The position numbers were made by a program, and so were the translations under genes. Positions 60,955 through 64,000 of a DNA stretch of 64,000 nt are shown here, one piece after another; positions within the stretch are counted from its first letter, which is position 1; each line of letters starts with the position of its first letter. The notes below the pieces were generated by a model. The model was not told where the DNA came from. It made no database searches and saw nothing but the letters and a program-made list of their open reading frames with translations. The DNA lies in the NCBI GenBank assembly GCA_965223585.1, contig CBDCWW010000023.1, positions 124,001-188,000 on the forward strand, read 5' to 3'. Origin of the DNA: CBDCVN01 sp965223585 (GTDB taxonomy: Bacteria; Deinococcota; Deinococci; Deinococcales; Trueperaceae).

Positions 60955-62709
60955 TTATTCGTATGTGTTACCTACATCCTCAATACGATAATAGAGGGTT
61001 GAGCTACACTCAGGCTTGCTGTAACTGCTGAAGTAACCAGCTGATGGTACAGGGTTAAGGTTAAGATTCCATCTACCAACCCAGTCATCAGGTCCTATGT
61101 CACTGTCTTTCATTATGCCGTAGATGCTTATAGGGTTATCATAGCGGGCTCTTACAGTTTTATTTCTCCAAATTCCTAAAGATCCTCCAGTGTTTATGCT
61201 TTTGTTTGAGTAGGTATAGACTCTTGAACCTTCAATGTTGAAGTAGCCGAACATATCTCCTGCTCCAGCAAATACTCCATCACAGTCATCATGTACTTTG
61301 ACATACCTTAGGGTAACCTTTAAGTAGTCACCTACTTTTTGGTAATTGTGAACTCTTAATGTACCTAAAGAGTACTGAACATTTCTAATAGGACTGAAAA
61401 CCATGGTGCTCTTACTGCCCCTTCCGCCGCCACCCCAAAGGATACCTTTGAGCTCGATTTTCCAACCAACATTGCTTACATAACGCCACATATATACAGG
61501 AGATCCACTATCACCAGGTCTTGAAATTGTATAGCTGGTATTTGATTTGGTCCAGCTCTGGCACTTATTGATTATGTTTGTGCCATTTTGTCTGGTGTCT
61601 ACACAAGTTCTGGTAACACGACCACTAGTTGTACCAGTGGTAACTCCAACTTTGTAAATATATTGTCCTACTATAGGATTAGATTTGTAATTAATGTATC
61701 TAGTACCTAAAACATTGCGCTGTGCAAAGTTGGTTATAGCAATACCACCTAAACTATAACTAGGGCTATTCAAAAATCTTACGAAAGCTACATCAGCCCA
61801 ACGGTAACGATAAGAACCAGATGTCCACATAGGAGCTTCGGCGATCTCATAACCAATTTGTCTATTGCTACCTTGATAGTAACGATCAAAATTCACAGTA
61901 CCTTGATTGCTTGTGCAGTGAGCATTGGTTACAAAACCAGCAATACCTTTTCTAATTGCATTAAAGCCAAGGGTACATTGCCAAGTGCTACGACCACCTG
62001 ACCTACTTATACCTAAACCACCTCTAAGGGGACGGTTGTGACGGTCAAGGTTAGCTAAAACATCTACTGCACCTTCAACTTCAACTAGAACTGCATTCTC
62101 AGGTATTTCTAAACTACTTAGTTCGTTTTCAATTTCACCAATAGTTGCTTGATCATCAGCACCTATTACGATTAGGTTGTTTAACTCATCAATATCAAGA
62201 GCGTTTACACCTTCAATACCCCATATTGTGGTTTCAATTGCTTTAAACCAGTCTAATAATTGCTGAAAGCTATAAGTAACTGGCACTATTTTAAAGTTTT
62301 CTTCAGGAGCAGCAACACTTTGCAAAGCCAAGTCTCCACCTGTTGAGAGGGCTTCTAATTGAGCTTCACTGGGCTGATTAAGAAGCACATCCTCACCAAA
62401 TACTTCAGCAATTGCATTTTTAGCAGTAGCTGCTTGTGTGGCTAAAGATTGAGGGCTTAAGTCAGTTGTGGCTACAGCTACGTTTAGTTCACCATTTTCG
62501 TCATAGTACATGCCAGCAAAGTTATCCATTTGCTCGGCAACTTGAACAAACTGCTCATCTAGAGTTATAGGGGTTTGTTCACCATGGTCAAGTGTTGGTG
62601 TAGTTGTTTCTGTTTCTTTTGTTGGGTTAGGGGTAGAAGTAGTTTGACAAGCACTTAGGATTAAGAGTGCTAATATTCCTAAGAGAATTACCTTAAAAGT
62701 TTTGTGCAT
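60955..62709 (-). CDS. Secreted lipoprotein with trypsin-like serine protease domain
   Basis: 584 residues. Lipobox ILSAC near 17-21 and a Thr/Pro-rich linker. A propeptide-like region (about 45-225) with ATQAATAKNAIAEVFGEDV and a TIGEIENELSSL helix, similar to the prodomains of alpha-lytic-type proteases. The S1-like protease domain at about 226-460 has all three triad residues: TNAHC (His), WADVAFVRF (Asp) and PGDSGSPVY (Ser). The last 120 residues form a separate beta domain. No CTCGAG in this gene. Cut off from neighbours by terminators. Confidence 0.85.
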   Translation of the reverse strand: MHKTFKVILLGILALLILSACQTTSTPNPTKETETTTPTLDHGEQTPITLDEQFVQVAEQMDNFAGMYYDENGELNVAVATTDLSPQSLATQAATAKNAIAEVFGEDVLLNQPSEAQLEALSTGGDLALQSVAAPEENFKIVPVTYSFQQLLDWFKAIETTIWGIEGVNALDIDELNNLIVIGADDQATIGEIENELSSLEIPENAVLVEVEGAVDVLANLDRHNRPLRGGLGISRSGGRSTWQCTLGFNAIRKGIAGFVTNAHCTSNQGTVNFDRYYQGSNRQIGYEIAEAPMWTSGSYRYRWADVAFVRFLNSPSYSLGGIAITNFAQRNVLGTRYINYKSNPIVGQYIYKVGVTTGTTSGRVTRTCVDTRQNGTNIINKCQSWTKSNTSYTISRPGDSGSPVYMWRYVSNVGWKIELKGILWGGGGRGSKSTMVFSPIRNVQYSLGTLRVHNYQKVGDYLKVTLRYVKVHDDCDGVFAGAGDMFGYFNIEGSRVYTYSNKSINTGGSLGIWRNKTVRARYDNPISIYGIMKDSDIGPDDWVGRWNLNLNPVPSAGYFSSYSKPECSSTLYYRIEDVGNTYE

Positions 62710-63149
62710 TTTATTTTTCCTTAAAAAAGAGATTAAAATTGAAGTAAAATTTCAATTTCAGTGAAAGTTTTTTCTTTCTTACTTTCAGAGCATAGATTAT
62801 TTAAGGGGGTGTTAAGTGACCGTAAATTCGCCTTCCTAGAAATGAGTATGATAATTGATTTTTTTATAATTGGATAATATTTTCCAAAACCTTAACCCTA
62901 AGAGAAACCAGAAAACCCCAAACAATATAGCGAAATATTTTAGTATGCAGGTACTGTAAACGTTTAAAAGGAGAGGCAATACGTTGTACAATTTACTATT
63001 ATGCAGACGTTTAACCTTGATTTCAGAGGTTTATACCTACTCTTTTTTTCTTAATTTCAGTTAAAGTCGAGTGAGTGAGTGAGTAAAATGTTCAAAATTA
63101 AATTGTGAGTAGTATGTGCAGTACTAAGGTTGCATAAGAGAGGAAATTT
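62710..63149. other. Divergent intergenic region
   Basis: About 440 bp, AT-rich. It contains a GAGT x4 microsatellite near 63068-63083 and two AAACGTTTA/GACGTTTAA-like boxes (near 62956 and 63007), which could be operator half-sites. No gene seen. Confidence 0.4.
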
Positions 63150-64000
63150 GTGAGTCAAGAGAAACTTAGTGAGCTTAAAGCTCAACTTGCTGAAGTAAAT
63201 GATCTAAAAAATGCTGCTGCTGTGCTAAATTGGGATCAGAGTACTTATATGCCTAGTGGCGGGGCTGCCGCACGAGGCAGACAATTGGCTACTCTTAGCA
63301 AAGTTGCCCACGAGAAATTTATTAGTAAAGAAGTAGGAAAGCTTTTAGAAGATCTTCAAGCTTATGCTGAAAATTTGCCTGTAAATAGTGATGATACTTG
63401 TTTGATTAAAGTAGTTGCTCGAGATTACGAAAAGGCCACTAAGGTGCCAGCAGACTTCCTAGCGACTTTCAACGCTCATAGCGCTGAGAGCTATCAAGTT
63501 TGGACCGAAGCAAGGCCAAAAAATAGTTTTGTAAAGGTAAAGTCTTACTTAGAAAAAACCTTGGAGCTTTCTCAACAACTTTCACAGTATTTAGGCTATA
63601 AAGACCATATTGCTGACCCACTTATTGATGCTGGTGATGAGGGCATGAGCGTTGCCCAAATTCGACCATTATTTAGTAGCCTGCGAGATGCTTTAGTACC
63701 TTTGCTAAAAACCATTAATAATCAAGCAGAGGTTAGTGATGCGTGTTTAAGACAATCCTTTTCTAAAGAAAAACAGCTAGCCTTTGGCCTAAATGTGGCT
63801 GAGTGCTACGGCTATGATTTAAGTAGAGGCCGACAAGATTTAAGTGCTCATCCTTTCTGTACAAACTTTTCTATAAATGATGTGCGTATTACTACTCGAG
63901 TGGAGGAAAATTACTTAGGAGATGCTTTGTTTAGCACTTTACATGAAGCAGGTCATGCTATGTATGAGCAAGGGGTAAACAGTAACTTAGAAGGTACTCC
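63150..64000 (+). CDS. M32 carboxypeptidase (Taq type), N-terminal part
   Basis: A GTG at 63150, preceded by AGAGAGG, opens a frame to the window edge (283 codons). AAVLNWDQSTYMPSGGAAAR near 21 and the zinc motif HEAGH near 267 (LFSTLHEAGHAMYEQ) are those of carboxypeptidase Taq, a thermostable zinc metallocarboxypeptidase first described from Thermus aquaticus. The C-terminal half lies outside the window. Removes C-terminal residues from peptides; cytoplasmic. Confidence 0.93.
   Translation, partial: MSQEKLSELKAQLAEVNDLKNAAAVLNWDQSTYMPSGGAAARGRQLATLSKVAHEKFISKEVGKLLEDLQAYAENLPVNSDDTCLIKVVARDYEKATKVPADFLATFNAHSAESYQVWTEARPKNSFVKVKSYLEKTLELSQQLSQYLGYKDHIADPLIDAGDEGMSVAQIRPLFSSLRDALVPLLKTINNQAEVSDACLRQSFSKEKQLAFGLNVAECYGYDLSRGRQDLSAHPFCTNFSINDVRITTRVEENYLGDALFSTLHEAGHAMYEQGVNSNLEGT

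Noticed and set aside
1386..63900. XhoI-type restriction target avoidance
   Set aside because: CTCGAG is strongly over-represented rather than avoided, the opposite of what restriction selection gives.

Overview
The window reads as a chromosomal segment of a low-GC, AT-rich member of the Deinococcota (Deinococcus-Thermus) or a close relative. This is an inference from gene content. The evidence is a Thermus-type 7Fe ferredoxin, LysZ and LysJ of the LysW-carrier lysine/arginine pathway, a DUF1999 protein, futalosine-route menaquinone synthesis (MqnB), bacillithiol synthesis (BshA), MetX plus MetY, NuoA-D, and an outer membrane implied by LptF, LptG and an LptD-like protein. Several genes have a -10 box only 6 to 8 nt before the start codon, the leaderless arrangement common in Deinococcus. 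The low GC is unusual for cultured members of that phylum.

Layout. 0-10.35 kb: housekeeping genes (ferredoxin, NYN nuclease, ComM, alarmone hydrolase) followed by an LPS-export block lptF-lptG-lptD. 10.36-14.9 kb: an accessory island. Its first half looks like an integron-type cassette array without an integrase: attC-like folded sites flank a DUF433/DUF5615 toxin-antitoxin pair, an Imm22-like immunity protein and a DUF2971 protein, all in one orientation. Its second half has a cluster of short AGGTGTA repeats and a transposase remnant bracketed by two copies of a MITE-like element; a third copy is at 45.4 kb. 14.9-17.6 kb: a degenerate E2 acyltransferase-like protein and proA. 17.7-22 kb: an unusual locus of duplicated coiled-coil proteins, a membrane BON/OmpA-like protein and a Ras-like small GTPase. 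22-33 kb: mqnB, an alkyltransferase-like DNA repair protein, an ABC exporter, lysJ/lysZ separated by two paralogous membrane proteins, a secreted coiled-coil protein, tRNA-Asn and a cation/proton antiporter. 31.9-33.6 kb: a tightly overlapping three-gene TIGR04255 module. 33.7-41 kb: a GH99-like lipoprotein, two glycosyltransferases with a sugar epimerase-like protein, and a three-gene membrane operon. 41-51 kb: prfB with its programmed frameshift, bshA, secreted proteins, two ClpS paralogs with different degron pockets, and nuoA-nuoB-(frameshifted small gene)-nuoC-nuoD. 51-64 kb: DUF1999, an orphan amino-acid-binding protein, a degenerate metallophosphoesterase, metX/metY, secreted proteins, a GluR0-type glutamate-gated K+ channel, a secreted trypsin-like protease, and the start of an M32 carboxypeptidase.

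The most striking window-wide signal is the palindrome CTCGAG. I counted about 62 copies by hand, roughly one per kb, where about 7-8 would be expected at this base composition. The copies sit almost entirely inside genes and in all three reading frames, and they force otherwise rare codons. They are absent from the whole accessory island. It behaves like a HIP1-style iterated palindrome and also marks likely foreign DNA.
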